Below, in pieces: positions 7,953 through 17,256 of a stretch of DNA of 41,071 bases. Position numbers and translations under genes: made by a program. Every line of letters starts with the position of its first letter. The first letter of the stretch is position 1. Under the pieces are notes generated by a model. The model was not told where the DNA came from. It saw only the letters and a list, made by a program, of their open reading frames with translations, and did no database searches. Source of the stretch: Pseudomonadota bacterium (GTDB lineage: Bacteria > Pseudomonadota > Gammaproteobacteria > Burkholderiales > Rhodocyclaceae); assembly GCA_018262095.1 (NCBI GenBank), contig JAGTRW010000034.1, positions 1-41,071 of the forward strand, in the 5' to 3' direction.

Positions 7953-10900
7953 ATGACCACTCACCGATTGCTCAAGAAGCTCGGCGCCACGCTGCTGGCG
8001 TCGGCGTTCGCGCTCAACGCGCAGGCGGCACTGACCGATATTTCGACCGATCCGCTCAACACCTATTCGGCGCCGTCGTCGACCGACGTCAAGCCCAACG
8101 TGCTCTTCGTTCTCGACGATTCGGGCAGCATGGACTGGGATTACATGCCGGACCAGGTCGGCAGCTACAGCAGCACCGCCTATCGCTACAAGAACAGCGC
8201 TTTCAACGGCGTCGCGTATAACCCGGCGATCACTTACAAGCTGCCGGTCCACTTCAACGCCGACGGCTCGCTCAACACCACCAGCTATCCGAGCATGACC
8301 GGAACGAGCACCGCGACCGGCGCCGACGCAGCGGCCAAACCCAACTGGAATGCCGTTTTGCGCGATGGCTACAAGGTCCAGTCGACGAGCACCGACACGC
8401 TGACCAATGCGGCCTACGCCTACGTCGTCGTTCCCGGCGAATACTGCAGCTCGGCCAGCCTGCGGACCTGTGTCGCCGCCACCGAGAAATCAGTCGACTA
8501 CCCCTTTGCGGCCAACCTGCGCTGGTGTTCCGACAGCGCGTTGACCAACTGCCGCGCGACGTACGACTCGGCGACCTACAAATATCCGCGCATCCCTTCG
8601 CCGCGAACGGCGACCGTCAAGGTCAGCGGTTGGTCGAGCACCAGCGTCAGCTCGGTCAAGGTCAATGACCTGGAGTTGCTCAACGCCACCACCACGGCGT
8701 CGAGCACGTCGAGTGTCGTCGCGGCCAATATCGTGAGCGGCATCAACAGCTGCAGCAACCGCATCAGCGGCAACTGCACGACGGTCGGTTATTCGGCCAG
8801 CAGCTCGGGCAGCACGGTGACCATCAGGGCGCCGGGAGCGATCACTTTTTCGCCGGTGATCACCAAATCCGGAGATATGACGCTGACGGCGACCAGTTTC
8901 GCCGCCGGCAGCGTTCCGGGCGAGAACCTGCGCGTGACGATCACCGCGGGGGTGACCAGCTATGCGTATCCGGGATCGAGCACCAAGGCCGAAACGCGCA
9001 CCGACTGCGCCGGAACGACGTGCACCTACGCCGAGGAAATGACCAACTACGCCAACTGGTGGGCTTATTACCACACGCGCATGCAAATGATGAAAAGCGC
9101 GACCAGCAACGCCTTTGCGACGATCGATTCGGCGACCGACATGGCCAATAGCGTGTCGCGCTTTCGCGTCGGTTATCTGAGCATCAACAACAACACCTCG
9201 AACGATTTCCTCAACCTCGACGAATTCAAGACGACGCAGAAGAGCGACTGGTTTGCCAAGCTGTTTGCCGCCAATCCGAATAGCTCGACGCCGCTGCGCG
9301 AAGCGTTGTCGACGGCCGGCCGGCTCTATGCCGGCAATCTCAACGGGACGACGCTCAACGGCAGCACGGTCACCGATCCGTTGCAGTTTTCCTGCCAGCA
9401 GAACTACACCATCCTGTCGACCGACGGCTACTGGAACGGGTCTTCGGGTTACAAGCTCAACGGCACGACGGCGATGGACAATCAGGATGGCGGTTTGCCG
9501 CCGCCGTATAACGACGGTGGCAGCGGCACCTTGCAGTCGCGGACCAGCAGCCTGCAGAGCCAGACGAGTACGCTCAAGACGCAGACCAGCCAATTGCAGC
9601 AGAGGACGAGTACGCTGGAACAGCGCCGTTCAAACGATTCGGGATCGACCTGGTACGAAGACTGGCACGCAGTCTCGTCGTGCTTGCCCGACCCCACCAG
9701 CAGTACTCGCACGGAATGCCGCTATACCGCCTGGACCGGCTGGAGCGATACGGCGTCATGTACGACGGCCAATCAGGATACCTCCGGAACGTGGTCGGTC
9801 GGCACCGCCAGGCAATGTCAGTGGACGGGCTGGACGGCATTGGCACTGGCCACTGAGGCGTGCACCGCGATCACCCAGGATACGAGCAGTCCGTACGACG
9901 GCAATCTGGCAAGCAACGGGCTGGCGCGCAACTGTGTCGTCTCCGATACGACGACCTGGGCCAACGTCTCTTCGGGCGGGACGTGTACGGCGACGACCGT
10001 TCCGGACGCCAGCGGTCATACGACGCAGTGCCGTTACACTGGCTGGTCACCGTGGACGACCGTTTCAACGTGCAGCGCGCTCGAACAATCGGCGTCGCCG
10101 AATTACACCGCGGTCACCGCGACCGAGTGCCAGACGCTGTCGACCGAGGGAACGTCCAACACCCTGGCCGACGTTGCCGCCTACTACTACGGCAAGGATC
10201 TGCGCAGCGCCGCGGCGACCAGCCCCGACGCGACGGGAACCTGCACCGGTCCGGTCATCGCGCCGGCGACCGTGGCCAACGATCTGTGCGCCAACAACGT
10301 TCCGCCCAGCGGGGCCGACGTCGCGACGACGCAGCATATGACGACCTTCACGCTCGGGCTGGGCGCGCAGGGGCAGATGGTCTATTCGCCGACCTACGCC
10401 AGTGACAAGAGCGGCGATTTTTACGACGTCAAGGCGGGAACGACGCCGGTTCCGGCTTCGGGGGTCTGCTCATGGCTGAGCAGCGGCAAGTGCACCTGGC
10501 CGACGCCATCGTCCGACTCGATCAATAACATCGACGATCTCTGGCACGCCGCAGTCAATGGGCGCGGCACCTACTTCAGCGCCAAGGACCCGGCGTCGTT
10601 GTCGACCGGCCTGGCTGACACGCTGGCGGCGATCATCAACAAGCCACGACCCGGCACCGCGGCGGCCGCGGCGAGCAGCAACCCGAACATCAGTACCAGC
10701 GACAACTACGTGTTCAGTTCCTCATACAAATCGGTCGAATGGTTTGGCGAACTGATTCGCCAGCAAATCGACAGCGCCGGTGTCTTGAGTTCCCAGCAGT
10801 GGTCGGCGATGCGCTTGCTCGACTGCGCGACGACGGTGTGGACAGCGACCACCAGTTATGCCGTCGGCAGCGTTTTCAGAAACGGCACGACCTGCTACCG

Positions 10901-12800
10901 GGTGACGACCGAATACGTGAGCGGCACCGACTTCGGCAGCACCGATACGAGCAAAACGGCAGTCGTCAATGACGCCAGCGGCAGCGCGGTCGTCGCGCCG
11001 ACGACACGAACGCTCTATACGAAGGGGGCCGGCGCGCTGATTCCCTTCCTGTGGGCCGATCTGGTCAGCGCTTCGCTGGGTTCTTATTTCACGACGCCGG
11101 CGCTCACCTATGCCTCGGCGACCGCCGGTCTGTCGCAGTTCTGTTCGTCCGGTGCGACCTGCCTCAGCGCTGCGCAGCAGAGCAATAACACCGTCGCCAC
11201 GGGCGGTGCGGCGGGCGAGGCGCTGGTCAACTTCCTGCGCGGCGATCGCAGCAATGAGACGACTTTCTATCGCAAGCGCACCCATGTCCTGGGCGATATC
11301 ATCTCGTCCGAGGGGCGCTACGTCAAAGTGCCGGCGTTCAATTACACCGACACCAATTACGGCGCTTTCAAGGCCGCCAAAGCGGGCCGCAGCGGCAAAG
11401 TCTATGTTTCGGCCAACGACGGCATGGTGCACGCCTTCGATGCCGAGAGCGGCGAAGAGACGTGGGCCTACATTCCGAGCTTCGTTCTGCCCAACCTCTA
11501 CAAGCTGGCGGATATGAACTACAGCTCGCATCACCAGTATTCGGTCGATAACTCGCCGGAAACCGGAGACATCTGCCCGAATGCGCCGACGTCGGCGTGC
11601 ACCGCCGCGCAATGGAAGACGATTCTGGTCGGCGGGCTCAATCGCGGCGGCAAAGGCTATTTTGCGCTCGACATCACCAACCCGGCGAGTCCGACACTGC
11701 TTTGGGAATTTTCCGACGCCAACCTCGGCTACAGCTACGGCAATCCGCGGATCACCAAGCTCGCCGACGGCACCTGGGTGGTGATCGTCGCCTCCGGCTA
11801 CAACAATGCCGACGGCGTCGGCCGGCTCTACGTGCTCAACGCCAATACCGGCGCGCTGATCAGAACGATCAGTACCGGCGTCGGAAGCGCCGCAACGCCC
11901 AGCGGCCTGGCGCGAATCAGCGCGCATTCGGCGAGCGCCGACACCAACAATACGACCGACGCCGTGTATGGCGGCGATTTGCTCGGCAACCTCTGGCGTT
12001 TCGACATCAACAACACGATCGCGCCGAGCGGTTACGACGCCAAGCTGCTGGTCAGTTTCACCGATCCTTCGGGCAATCCGCAGCCGATCACCGCCAGGCC
12101 GAGCACCGCGACGATCAACGGCAAGACGGTGGTCTTCGTCGGCACCGGGCGCTATCTTGGAATCAGCGACCTGACCAATGCGCAGGTCGAGAGCTACTAC
12201 GCGGTCAAGGATGATCCCGATGCGGTGACGCTGGGCGATCCGCGCCTGAGCGCCAGCCTTTTTGTCCGCCAGACGCTGACCAGCGGCACCTGTCCGTCCG
12301 GCGCGCCGACCAGTTGGTGCATTCCCGGCCAGTCGGTACGCACCAGCACCAACAATGCGGTCGATTGGGACCTCAAGAACGGCTGGTACGTCGATTTCCT
12401 CACCGCTGGCGAACGCTCGGTCACCGACTCGGTGCTGGCGCTCGGCACCTTGCTGTTTACCACGATCGCCCCCAACAACTCGAGCGCCAATGCCTGTGGC
12501 ACCGAAAACCCCGACGCCTCGGCCAGCTATCTCTACGCGCTCGACTACAAGACCGGGGCGCCGGTGCAGGGCACCGCGGCGGTGAGCGGCGTCAGCCTCG
12601 GCAACGTCATCGCGACGCGACCGATCGTGCTCAAGGTCAATGGCTCGATTCGCTACCTGGTTCGCACTTCCGGTTCGAGCGCGGCGGCCGGCGGTGCCGA
12701 TGGCAGCGATCTGGGCGGCTCGGCCGGCGGGGTCGTGCCGACCGCCCCGGTAGCCGGGGCGACCCGCCGCGTGTCGTGGCGCGAACTGGTCAGCGAGTAG
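7953..12800 (+). CDS. pilY1: PilY1 family type IV pilus tip adhesin / assembly factor
   Basis: A 1615-residue secreted protein. The signal peptide (residues 1-25, ending NAQA) precedes a von Willebrand A-like region whose MIDAS loop DDSGSM is at residues 55-60. The C-terminal third, about residues 1080-1480, is the Neisseria PilC-type beta-propeller (KVYVSANDGMVHAFDAESG, GGLNRGGKGYFALDI, YGGDLLGNLWRFDI). A calcium loop candidate DTNNTTD lies at 1330-1336, where PilY1 proteins bind Ca2+ to control retraction. Between them is an unusual insert: five leucines spaced by seven (527-555), then about 170 residues with repeated Cys/Trp modules. PilY1 is known to sit at the pilus tip for adhesion, surface sensing and promoting extension. 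It has a good ribosome site (GGAG, 5 nt) and is the last pil gene of the operon. Confidence 0.93.
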   Translation: MTTHRLLKKLGATLLASAFALNAQAALTDISTDPLNTYSAPSSTDVKPNVLFVLDDSGSMDWDYMPDQVGSYSSTAYRYKNSAFNGVAYNPAITYKLPVHFNADGSLNTTSYPSMTGTSTATGADAAAKPNWNAVLRDGYKVQSTSTDTLTNAAYAYVVVPGEYCSSASLRTCVAATEKSVDYPFAANLRWCSDSALTNCRATYDSATYKYPRIPSPRTATVKVSGWSSTSVSSVKVNDLELLNATTTASSTSSVVAANIVSGINSCSNRISGNCTTVGYSASSSGSTVTIRAPGAITFSPVITKSGDMTLTATSFAAGSVPGENLRVTITAGVTSYAYPGSSTKAETRTDCAGTTCTYAEEMTNYANWWAYYHTRMQMMKSATSNAFATIDSATDMANSVSRFRVGYLSINNNTSNDFLNLDEFKTTQKSDWFAKLFAANPNSSTPLREALSTAGRLYAGNLNGTTLNGSTVTDPLQFSCQQNYTILSTDGYWNGSSGYKLNGTTAMDNQDGGLPPPYNDGGSGTLQSRTSSLQSQTSTLKTQTSQLQQRTSTLEQRRSNDSGSTWYEDWHAVSSCLPDPTSSTRTECRYTAWTGWSDTASCTTANQDTSGTWSVGTARQCQWTGWTALALATEACTAITQDTSSPYDGNLASNGLARNCVVSDTTTWANVSSGGTCTATTVPDASGHTTQCRYTGWSPWTTVSTCSALEQSASPNYTAVTATECQTLSTEGTSNTLADVAAYYYGKDLRSAAATSPDATGTCTGPVIAPATVANDLCANNVPPSGADVATTQHMTTFTLGLGAQGQMVYSPTYASDKSGDFYDVKAGTTPVPASGVCSWLSSGKCTWPTPSSDSINNIDDLWHAAVNGRGTYFSAKDPASLSTGLADTLAAIINKPRPGTAAAAASSNPNISTSDNYVFSSSYKSVEWFGELIRQQIDSAGVLSSQQWSAMRLLDCATTVWTATTSYAVGSVFRNGTTCYRVTTEYVSGTDFGSTDTSKTAVVNDASGSAVVAPTTRTLYTKGAGALIPFLWADLVSASLGSYFTTPALTYASATAGLSQFCSSGATCLSAAQQSNNTVATGGAAGEALVNFLRGDRSNETTFYRKRTHVLGDIISSEGRYVKVPAFNYTDTNYGAFKAAKAGRSGKVYVSANDGMVHAFDAESGEETWAYIPSFVLPNLYKLADMNYSSHHQYSVDNSPETGDICPNAPTSACTAAQWKTILVGGLNRGGKGYFALDITNPASPTLLWEFSDANLGYSYGNPRITKLADGTWVVIVASGYNNADGVGRLYVLNANTGALIRTISTGVGSAATPSGLARISAHSASADTNNTTDAVYGGDLLGNLWRFDINNTIAPSGYDAKLLVSFTDPSGNPQPITARPSTATINGKTVVFVGTGRYLGISDLTNAQVESYYAVKDDPDAVTLGDPRLSASLFVRQTLTSGTCPSGAPTSWCIPGQSVRTSTNNAVDWDLKNGWYVDFLTAGERSVTDSVLALGTLLFTTIAPNNSSANACGTENPDASASYLYALDYKTGAPVQGTAAVSGVSLGNVIATRPIVLKVNGSIRYLVRTSGSSAAAGGADGSDLGGSAGGVVPTAPVAGATRRVSWRELVSE
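9531..9629 (+). repeat. Tandem 21-nt repeat encoding a heptad repeat in pilY1
   Basis: About four and a half imperfect 21-nt units encode LQSRTSS, LQSQTST, LKTQTSQ, LQQRTST and LEQRR. Leucine recurs every seven residues (527, 534, 541, 548, 555), with Gln at +1 or +3 and Thr-Ser at +4/+5. The DNA units are diverged, so this is an old, selected protein repeat rather than a recent slippage product. Confidence 0.85.
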
Positions 12801-12809
12801 CGGCGACCG

Positions 12810-13418
12810 ATGTTCGAGCCGCGGGCGTTGCAACGGGCGGCGATCTGGCGCGTCGACGGCCTGGCGCCGCTACTGCTCGTCTCGCTGCTGATTCATCTGT
12901 TGCTGATTGCGTTGCCGGGCAGGCCCGGAACAGGTGGTGGCGACGACGGCGATCGGTTGGTGCTCAGCGCGTCGTTGAGGCACTCCGGCAAGCTGGCCGC
13001 GATTGTCGCGCGCGGTCCGTCTCGCCGGGCCAGCGCGCCGGCGCCGGTCCTTGGACCGGCAGCCCCGGTGCCCGCGGCAAGCGCCGAGGCGATGGCCGAG
13101 CCGGCGGCCGATTGGGCGCCCCTTGCGGTCTTTTACGAAACGCAGGCGCTGTCGGTCAAACCCGTCGCTCTCAGCGAGCCGGTGCTCGACGCCGGCGATG
13201 CGGGCGAGGTGGTGCTGACGCTGTGGATCGACGATCAGGGGGCGGTGGTCGAAGTGTCGGTCGAGCGCAGCGACTTGCCCGCGGATCGACTCGCTGCGGT
13301 CGCCGATGCCTTCCGCCTGGTGCGTTTTACGCCCGGCGAGTTGAATGGGCAAAAGGTCGGCGCGGCGATGCGCATCGAGGTCAGCTACGACGACGAGCGG
13401 TTGCCCGTCGAGCCTTGA
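12810..13418 (+). CDS. TonB C-terminal domain-like membrane protein
   Basis: A 202-residue protein with one membrane segment near residues 17-36 (APLLLVSLLIHLLLIALPG), then a Pro/Ala-rich linker (about 65-110), and a C-terminal domain. That domain contains GEVVLTLWIDDQGAVVEVSVERSDLPAD and FTPGELNGQKVGAAMRIEVSY, which fits the TonB/TolA C-terminal fold (PF03544-like). TonB proteins transmit proton-motive energy to outer-membrane receptors. No ExbB/ExbD or receptor gene is nearby, and the N-terminal SxxxH motif of true TonB is not clear. The start is 9 nt after pilY1, with a weak ribosome site, so it is probably co-transcribed with the pilus genes. It could instead be a periplasmic scaffold for pilus assembly. 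Confidence 0.65.
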   Translation: MFEPRALQRAAIWRVDGLAPLLLVSLLIHLLLIALPGRPGTGGGDDGDRLVLSASLRHSGKLAAIVARGPSRRASAPAPVLGPAAPVPAASAEAMAEPAADWAPLAVFYETQALSVKPVALSEPVLDAGDAGEVVLTLWIDDQGAVVEVSVERSDLPADRLAAVADAFRLVRFTPGELNGQKVGAAMRIEVSYDDERLPVEP

Positions 13419-13435
13419 TGCGCACGCCAGGGGCG

Positions 13436-13984
13436 TCAGCCGCGGATGGCCTCGTCGAGCGTGATGTCGACCATCAGGTCGTTCGAGATCTGCTCCAGGT
13501 CGCTGGTCAGTGCGCGTGCGTCGAGGCTCGCCGCAGCGGTCAGTTCGGCGCTGGCGTGGAACAGGATTTCGGCCGACATCGGCGCGCTGGCGGTGTGCGT
13601 CGACAGTTCCTCGACGTTGATCGCGTGCCGCGCCAGGACTTGGGATACCTCGCGCACGATGCCGATGCGGTCGTGACCGACGAGTGACAGCTTGAGCCGC
13701 CGGCTGGCGCGCGGCTCGCCATCTTTGCCGGCCACCGCGCCGGTCTCGGCGGTAATGCGCAGGCCGGGCAGCGCCGCCAAGGCGGCCTTGAGTAGGTCGA
13801 GCTGCGCGTCAGCGACGCTGATACACACGATTCCGGCGAATTTTCCCGACAGGTGCGACATCGACGATTCAAGCCAGTTGCCGTGGTGCGAACTGATCAC
13901 CGTCGCCAGTTGTTCGACCAGACCCGGCCGATCGTCGCCGATCACGGTCAGTACCAAGGGCGTGGGTTTGCTGTTAAGGCTCAT
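13436..13984 (-). CDS. GcvR-like protein with two ACT domains
   Basis: The 182-residue protein has two ACT domains. The first begins LVLTVIGDDRPGLVEQLATVISSHHGNWLESSMSHLSGKFAGIVCI (about residues 10-90). The second begins LSLVGHDRIGIVREVSQVLARHAINVEELSTHT (about 98-175). This layout is that of GcvR, the glycine cleavage repressor partner of E. coli (190 aa), which binds GcvA. No GcvA is visible here, and in this genome the gcv operon has its own riboswitch, so a direct role in glycine control is uncertain. The ATG at 13984 has GGAG 6 nt upstream. It follows the lipoyl-domain gene by 54 nt on the same strand and may be co-transcribed with it. It converges on the TonB-like gene with a 17-nt gap. 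Confidence 0.8.
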   Translation of the reverse strand: MSLNSKPTPLVLTVIGDDRPGLVEQLATVISSHHGNWLESSMSHLSGKFAGIVCISVADAQLDLLKAALAALPGLRITAETGAVAGKDGEPRASRRLKLSLVGHDRIGIVREVSQVLARHAINVEELSTHTASAPMSAEILFHASAELTAAASLDARALTSDLEQISNDLMVDITLDEAIRG

Positions 13985-14038
13985 GGTCAGCTCCTCAAAA
14001 GGTGTGCGCCATTGTACCTGCGCGGCCGATCGATTCGC

Positions 14039-14314
14039 TCAGCCTTCGCCGATTTCAAGCGTGGCGATCAGTTGTCCTTCGCCGACCAGATCGCCGGCCG
14101 CAACGAACAGCTCGACGATCTTGCCTGCGCGTGGCGCCGGGATGTCGATCGCGACCTTGCCGGTTTCCAGAACGATCAGCGTGTCGTCGCGCGCGACGGC
14201 GTCGCCGGGCAGCACCAGCACGTCGTCGATGCTGACCTCGCCGCTGCCGCAGTTGCCGCAAGAGCTCCAGCACTCAGGATATTTCGGGATGCAAACTTCG
14301 ATGATCCTGCTCAT
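14039..14314 (-). CDS. Small stand-alone lipoyl-domain protein with a Cys-rich loop
   Basis: A 91-residue protein that is essentially one biotinyl/lipoyl domain: [40 protein letters not shown]. The lysine of ETGKV (residue 53) is at the modification position and the context is lipoyl-type (compare ETDKV) rather than biotin-type (AMKM). The stretch that in E2 enzymes reads like IPDIGD is replaced by [15 protein letters not shown]; with Cys8, four cysteines (8, 15, 19, 22) are close together. I chose ATG 14314, which overlaps the stop of the kinase gene as ATGA and implies translational coupling; an ATG at 14335 is also in frame. It has no enzyme domain, so it would be a carrier, a sensor or a partner of the kinase. 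Function not known to me. Confidence 0.82.
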   Translation of the reverse strand: MSRIIEVCIPKYPECWSSCGNCGSGEVSIDDVLVLPGDAVARDDTLIVLETGKVAIDIPAPRAGKIVELFVAAGDLVGEGQLIATLEIGEG

Positions 14315-17130
14315 GCGTGACCTAATTCCAACCATTTGTGCAAGCTTGCGAAAAGCTGGTCGGGGTTGAAGGGTTTGACCAGGAAGTCATTCATGCCGGC
14401 GTCGAAGCAGCGCAGTTTGTCTTCGTTGAAGGCATTGGCGGTCATCGCCAGGATCGGCGTGGCGTGGTGCCCGGGCAGCGAACGGATCTGTCGAGTCGCT
14501 TCCAGGCCATCGAGCCTGGGCATCTGCATGTCCATCAGGATCACCGCATAGGCCGTTTGACGTGCGCGTTCGACCGCTTGCTCACCGTCTTCGGCGGTAT
14601 CGACCCGCAGCCCTGATTCGTCGAGAACGGTCCTGGCCACTTCCAGATTGATCGGTTCGTCGTCGACCAGCAGGATGCGACGACCGCGGTAGTGCTGACG
14701 GATCAGCGCCTCGGCGTCGCTGGGTGCCGGCACCGTGAGATCGTCGCGGTGATCTGTCTTGGCCAGACGCGCGGTAAACCAGAAGGTGCTGCCAACGTTC
14801 GGGGTGCTCACCACTCCCGCGTCGCCGCCCATCAGGGCGGCCAGGCGCTTGGTGATCACCAGGCCAAGCCCGGTGCCGCCGTAGGCGCGCGAGGTCGAAT
14901 TGTCAGCCTGTTCAAAGGCGTTGAACAGACGAGCCGATGCTTCGGGTGAGATGCCGATTCCCGTATCCTCGACTTCGAAACGCACGCGCACTCCATCGGC
15001 CGCGTCGTCCTGCTTGATGGCGCGCAAGGTGATCGTCCCGCTCGCCGTGAATTTGATGGCGTTGGTGACGTAGTTGAGTACCGCCTGCTGCAGCCGGGTC
15101 GGGTCGCCTTGCAGCCACGACGGGAAAATGTCGCTTTCTATCTTTAAGTTGAGGCCCTTGTCCTGAGCCCGCGCGGCCATGATCGAAACGACATTGGCGA
15201 GCAGGCTGTTGATCGAAACCGGGGCGTCGGCGAGGACGAGTTTGCCGGCTTCGATCTTGGACAGGTCGAGGATGTTGTTGATGACATTCAACAGGTGATC
15301 GCTGGCGGCATCGATCTTGTCGAGGCGATCCGCTTGCTCGGCCGTAACGCCGCCGCGCCGCAGCAGATGAGCCATGCCGATGATGGCGTTCATCGGCGTG
15401 CGGATTTCGTGGCTCATGTTCGACAGGAACGCGCTCTTGGCTTGATTGGCGGCTTCGGCCTGTGACTTGGCCTGGGTCAGCGAGCGGTTGGCCGCCTCGA
15501 GGGCGGCAGTGCGCGCGACGACGCGTTGTTCAAGTTCGGTATTGAGCCGGGTGATGTCGGTGCTCAAGCGTGCCAGCTTGATGCTGCTGTAGCTCAACTG
15601 CGAAATCGTTTGCGCCAACTGCTTGAAGAACGACATCGCCGCGTCGATCCGCTCGCGGCTAAAGCGCGGCACACGATCGAGCGCCGCCATGTACTCGGCT
15701 TCATCGAGGCCGCAGGCGCGCGCTTGAGCGCGAAAGACTTCCCGGTCGACCTCATCATCGTCAAAGAAGAACTGTCCGGAAAACAGGTTGCCGACGTGCC
15801 GGTCGCCGAGCATCAGCGGAGTCACGACGTCCCAGAGATTGTTCTTGCAGCGGTAGAACTTGACGGCTCCGGGGGCTACGCCCTGCGACAGTTGCGTGTC
15901 GCTTTCGGTGCAGTTCAGACACATCCGCGGATCGACGCGGTGAAACTTGGTACAGATATCCTGCCAGCCGACCGCGATCAAGACGTTTCCCGAGGTGTCC
16001 AGAATCGCGCTCAGAATTCCAGTGACCTTGAAAAAGTCGTCCATCATCGCCTGGATTGCCGGGATATCGATGATGTCCTTGAGTTGCAGCAGTTCGACGT
16101 CGCCTTCAGGCGAGAGGATGGCATTGAGCTTGGTCTGCACGCGCGACTCGCTTTCGCGCAAGGCGAGTTCGGCCTGTTTGCGCTCGCTGATGTCGCGCAG
16201 GAAGACGATCAACTGTCCACTGGTCAGACCATGGCGGGTGGCGCTGACTTCGACATGCCACAACGATCCGTCCTTGCGGCGATGCAGCGATTCGAACTGG
16301 TCGTTGCCCGCGGTCAAAATCCGTTGAATGTGCCCGGCGGTGTCGCTGTCGCTCTCCGCCGCTTCCAGATCGGAAATCCGCAAGCGCAGCAACTCGTCGC
16401 GCGTGTAGCCCGATTGCCGGCAGTAGGCCGGGTTGACGTCGAGCAGCCGGCCTTGGCGATCGACGCGCCAGTAGCCGTCGAGGGAGGTGCCCAGAATGCT
16501 GCGCAGCGTTTCGTCGCCATCGCGCAGCGCCTGGGTGCGCATCAATACCTTGTGTTCAAGGCTGGCGTTGAGCGTTGCCAGATCGGCGACGGCCTTTTTC
16601 TGGGTCAGGCGATCGAGCCCGTTGTCGGCAAGCAGTGCGGCGATTTGCGCATACAGGCGAGTGATCGACTCGAGGCGCTGCGGCGCGAGCACCGGTAGCG
16701 CGGCGATCGCGCTCAGGTAACGGGTTTCGTCGAAGCCGAACTGGGAAGCCTGCTGGCGAAAGAAGTCGAAATCGGGAGGCTCGGTCAGACACTGGCCGGT
16801 AAAGACGTTGGCGACGTGTTTGCCGTCGACCATGATTGGCGCCGCCGTATCGACCAAGCCGTTGAGGCAACGATAAACGGCAAAAGGAACGCCTTGGGTC
16901 ATGCTTTCGACGAGCGAGGTATCGCTTTGCGTACAGCGCCGACAGCTGTCTGGATTGACGCGGTGAAAGCCGGTGCACGCCGTTTGCCAGCCCGCACTGA
17001 CGAGTACCTTGCCGTCGACGTCGATCACCGCGTTGGCCAATCCGATGACCTGGGAAAAGCTCTCCATCAGCGCTTGTAGCTGCGGCAGGTCGACCAGGTC
17101 TGAATAGTTGATCCGATGAATTCCGTCCAT
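14311..17130 (-). CDS. Hybrid sensor histidine kinase with two PocR domains
   Basis: A 939-residue cytoplasmic hybrid kinase; no membrane segment is seen. Domains in order: PocR 1 (about 8-168), PAS (about 205-318, ending [11 protein letters not shown]), PocR 2 (about 345-510), coiled coil (about 525-565), HisKA with the phospho-acceptor His574 in [10 protein letters not shown], HATPase_c (N box [16 protein letters not shown]1 VEDTGIGI, G2 GTGLGLVI) and a receiver with Asp867 in LMDMQMP. Both PocR domains hold the same cysteine pattern: C52, C63, C66, C88 and C393, C404, C407, C428. PocR is the sensory domain (PF10114) first seen in the propanediol regulator PocR. The ATG 17130 follows GGAGG by 9 nt. 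No separate response regulator or output domain is adjacent. The stop overlaps the lipoyl gene start. Confidence 0.93.
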   Translation of the reverse strand: MDGIHRINYSDLVDLPQLQALMESFSQVIGLANAVIDVDGKVLVSAGWQTACTGFHRVNPDSCRRCTQSDTSLVESMTQGVPFAVYRCLNGLVDTAAPIMVDGKHVANVFTGQCLTEPPDFDFFRQQASQFGFDETRYLSAIAALPVLAPQRLESITRLYAQIAALLADNGLDRLTQKKAVADLATLNASLEHKVLMRTQALRDGDETLRSILGTSLDGYWRVDRQGRLLDVNPAYCRQSGYTRDELLRLRISDLEAAESDSDTAGHIQRILTAGNDQFESLHRRKDGSLWHVEVSATRHGLTSGQLIVFLRDISERKQAELALRESESRVQTKLNAILSPEGDVELLQLKDIIDIPAIQAMMDDFFKVTGILSAILDTSGNVLIAVGWQDICTKFHRVDPRMCLNCTESDTQLSQGVAPGAVKFYRCKNNLWDVVTPLMLGDRHVGNLFSGQFFFDDDEVDREVFRAQARACGLDEAEYMAALDRVPRFSRERIDAAMSFFKQLAQTISQLSYSSIKLARLSTDITRLNTELEQRVVARTAALEAANRSLTQAKSQAEAANQAKSAFLSNMSHEIRTPMNAIIGMAHLLRRGGVTAEQADRLDKIDAASDHLLNVINNILDLSKIEAGKLVLADAPVSINSLLANVVSIMAARAQDKGLNLKIESDIFPSWLQGDPTRLQQAVLNYVTNAIKFTASGTITLRAIKQDDAADGVRVRFEVEDTGIGISPEASARLFNAFEQADNSTSRAYGGTGLGLVITKRLAALMGGDAGVVSTPNVGSTFWFTARLAKTDHRDDLTVPAPSDAEALIRQHYRGRRILLVDDEPINLEVARTVLDESGLRVDTAEDGEQAVERARQTAYAVILMDMQMPRLDGLEATRQIRSLPGHHATPILAMTANAFNEDKLRCFDAGMNDFLVKPFNPDQLFASLHKWLELGHA

Positions 17131-17256
17131 CGATTGAGCCTCCCGGAGTGTTGGTCGACGGCGTCTTGGGCAGTAGCCCCTGGTCGATCATACTCCAGCT
17201 TGGCGGCGGCGTAGGGCTTGGGCCGCCGCCTCGCGCGGTGGCCACAATCCATTGCA

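Noticed and set aside
9650-10140. True thrombospondin type 1 domains in PilY1
   Set aside because: The modules have WxxW-like and cysteine features, but the six-cysteine TSP1 pattern and the CSVTCG-like motif are absent. Similarity is only superficial.
10722-12833. 703-codon minus-strand open frame opposite the pilY1 3' half
   Set aside because: Antisense shadow; composition is Arg/Ala/Gly-rich with no signal, motif or ribosome site.
12314-13687. 457-codon plus-strand frame spanning pilY1, the TonB-like gene and the GcvR-like gene
   Set aside because: It overlaps three well-supported genes in another frame and has no recognisable domain.
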